Below are positions 63,840 to 64,000 of a stretch of 64,000 nucleotides of DNA, in pieces. A model generated the notes under the pieces. The model was given only the letters and a program-made list of their open reading frames with translations, was not told the origin of the DNA and made no database searches. The translations under genes and the position numbers were made by a program. Position 1 is the stretch's first letter. Each line of letters starts with the position of its first letter. Source of the stretch: Mesorhizobium sp. B2-8-5. Its GTDB lineage: Bacteria > Pseudomonadota > Alphaproteobacteria > Rhizobiales > Rhizobiaceae. The stretch is from the NCBI RefSeq assembly GCF_006440675.2, contig NZ_CP083951.1:5675501-5739500 (forward strand), read 5' to 3'.

Positions 63840-64000
63840 CGCAACCCCCCTGCCCGGGCAGACGATTGCCGTCCGTCCGCTTCTAAAGTCGCCGGCAACA
63901 TAGTTAGAGGGTCCGCCCCCGTCAAGCCACGGACCGAACTTCCAAGCGATGTATTTTTTGTAGTTAAATCAATGATTTATCGAGGTGCGACATCGTGCCC
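63840..64000. promoter_or_regulatory. presumed promoter region of the F0 operon
   Basis: These 161 bases precede atpI. An AT-rich block (TTTTTTGTAGTTAAATCAATG, given here as TTTTTTGTAG and TAAATCAATG) lies at about 63955-63975 and could supply a -10/-35 region. The exact elements could not be assigned by eye, and the window ends here. Confidence 0.4.

Overview
The window looks like a chromosomal segment of an alphaproteobacterium of the order Hyphomicrobiales (Rhizobiales), most likely Mesorhizobium or a close relative. The evidence is high G+C coding sequence, Rhizobiales-restricted families (DUF1344, DUF6101), an F0 ATP synthase operon atpI-B-E-F'-F without the F1 genes, a GntR-type BioR with its TTATAGATAA boxes, an alpha-galactoside operon with the gene order of the Sinorhizobium agp locus, and several palindromic repeat families typical of rhizobial intergenic DNA. 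The genus is inferred by eye; no alignment was run.

Layout. 1-4.8 kb: housekeeping genes (aroC 5' part, DUF1344, histidine phosphatase, fabI, a CbpA-like DnaJ, a lipoprotein, pdxH). 4.9-9.8 kb: a LacI regulator divergent from a PhyH-type dioxygenase, then an acyl-CoA dehydrogenase/enoyl-CoA hydratase pair. 10.3-23 kb: a carbohydrate island with a small zinc-ribbon-like protein, two complete CUT2 sugar ABC transporters in the same orientation with an AraC regulator between them, a ribitol-dehydrogenase-like SDR, an FGGY kinase and a divergent SGNH hydrolase. This is probably pentitol (ribitol-like) uptake and oxidation followed by ketopentose phosphorylation. 23-34.3 kb: a GH25 muramidase, then the alpha-galactoside cluster: AraC activator (agpT) divergent from agaL1-agpA-agpB-agpC-agpD-agaL2.

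34.3-43 kb: purD, a second PhyH dioxygenase with a divergent LysR regulator, ubiA, DUF6101, an FAD-linked 2-hydroxyacid dehydrogenase, a Sua5-type protein, two small secreted proteins and an extremely acidic protein. 43.9-48 kb: glyS and glyQ, separated by a DUF559 nuclease-like gene that lies between inverted REP palindromes. 48.3-60.7 kb: a TPR protein, DUF1284-bioY and bioR (biotin uptake and its regulator), a polyprenyl diphosphate synthase, DUF2007, a TrmN6-like methyltransferase, an S49 peptidase, ispE, moaB, a GFA-family protein, a short glycosyltransferase, a radical SAM protein and rnhB. 61-64 kb: the F0 operon.

Most notable points: ispE has no ATG/GTG/TTG that would preserve its N-terminus, and a Shine-Dalgarno sequence points at an ATC codon. 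Two identical BioR boxes link bioR to bioY-DUF1284. A modular palindromic element occurs in full, half and mini forms. An eight-copy 7-bp tandem repeat with inverted partners lies between two operon genes. Strong hairpins flank agpA and atpE. No rRNA, tRNA, CRISPR array, insertion sequence or prophage was recognised.
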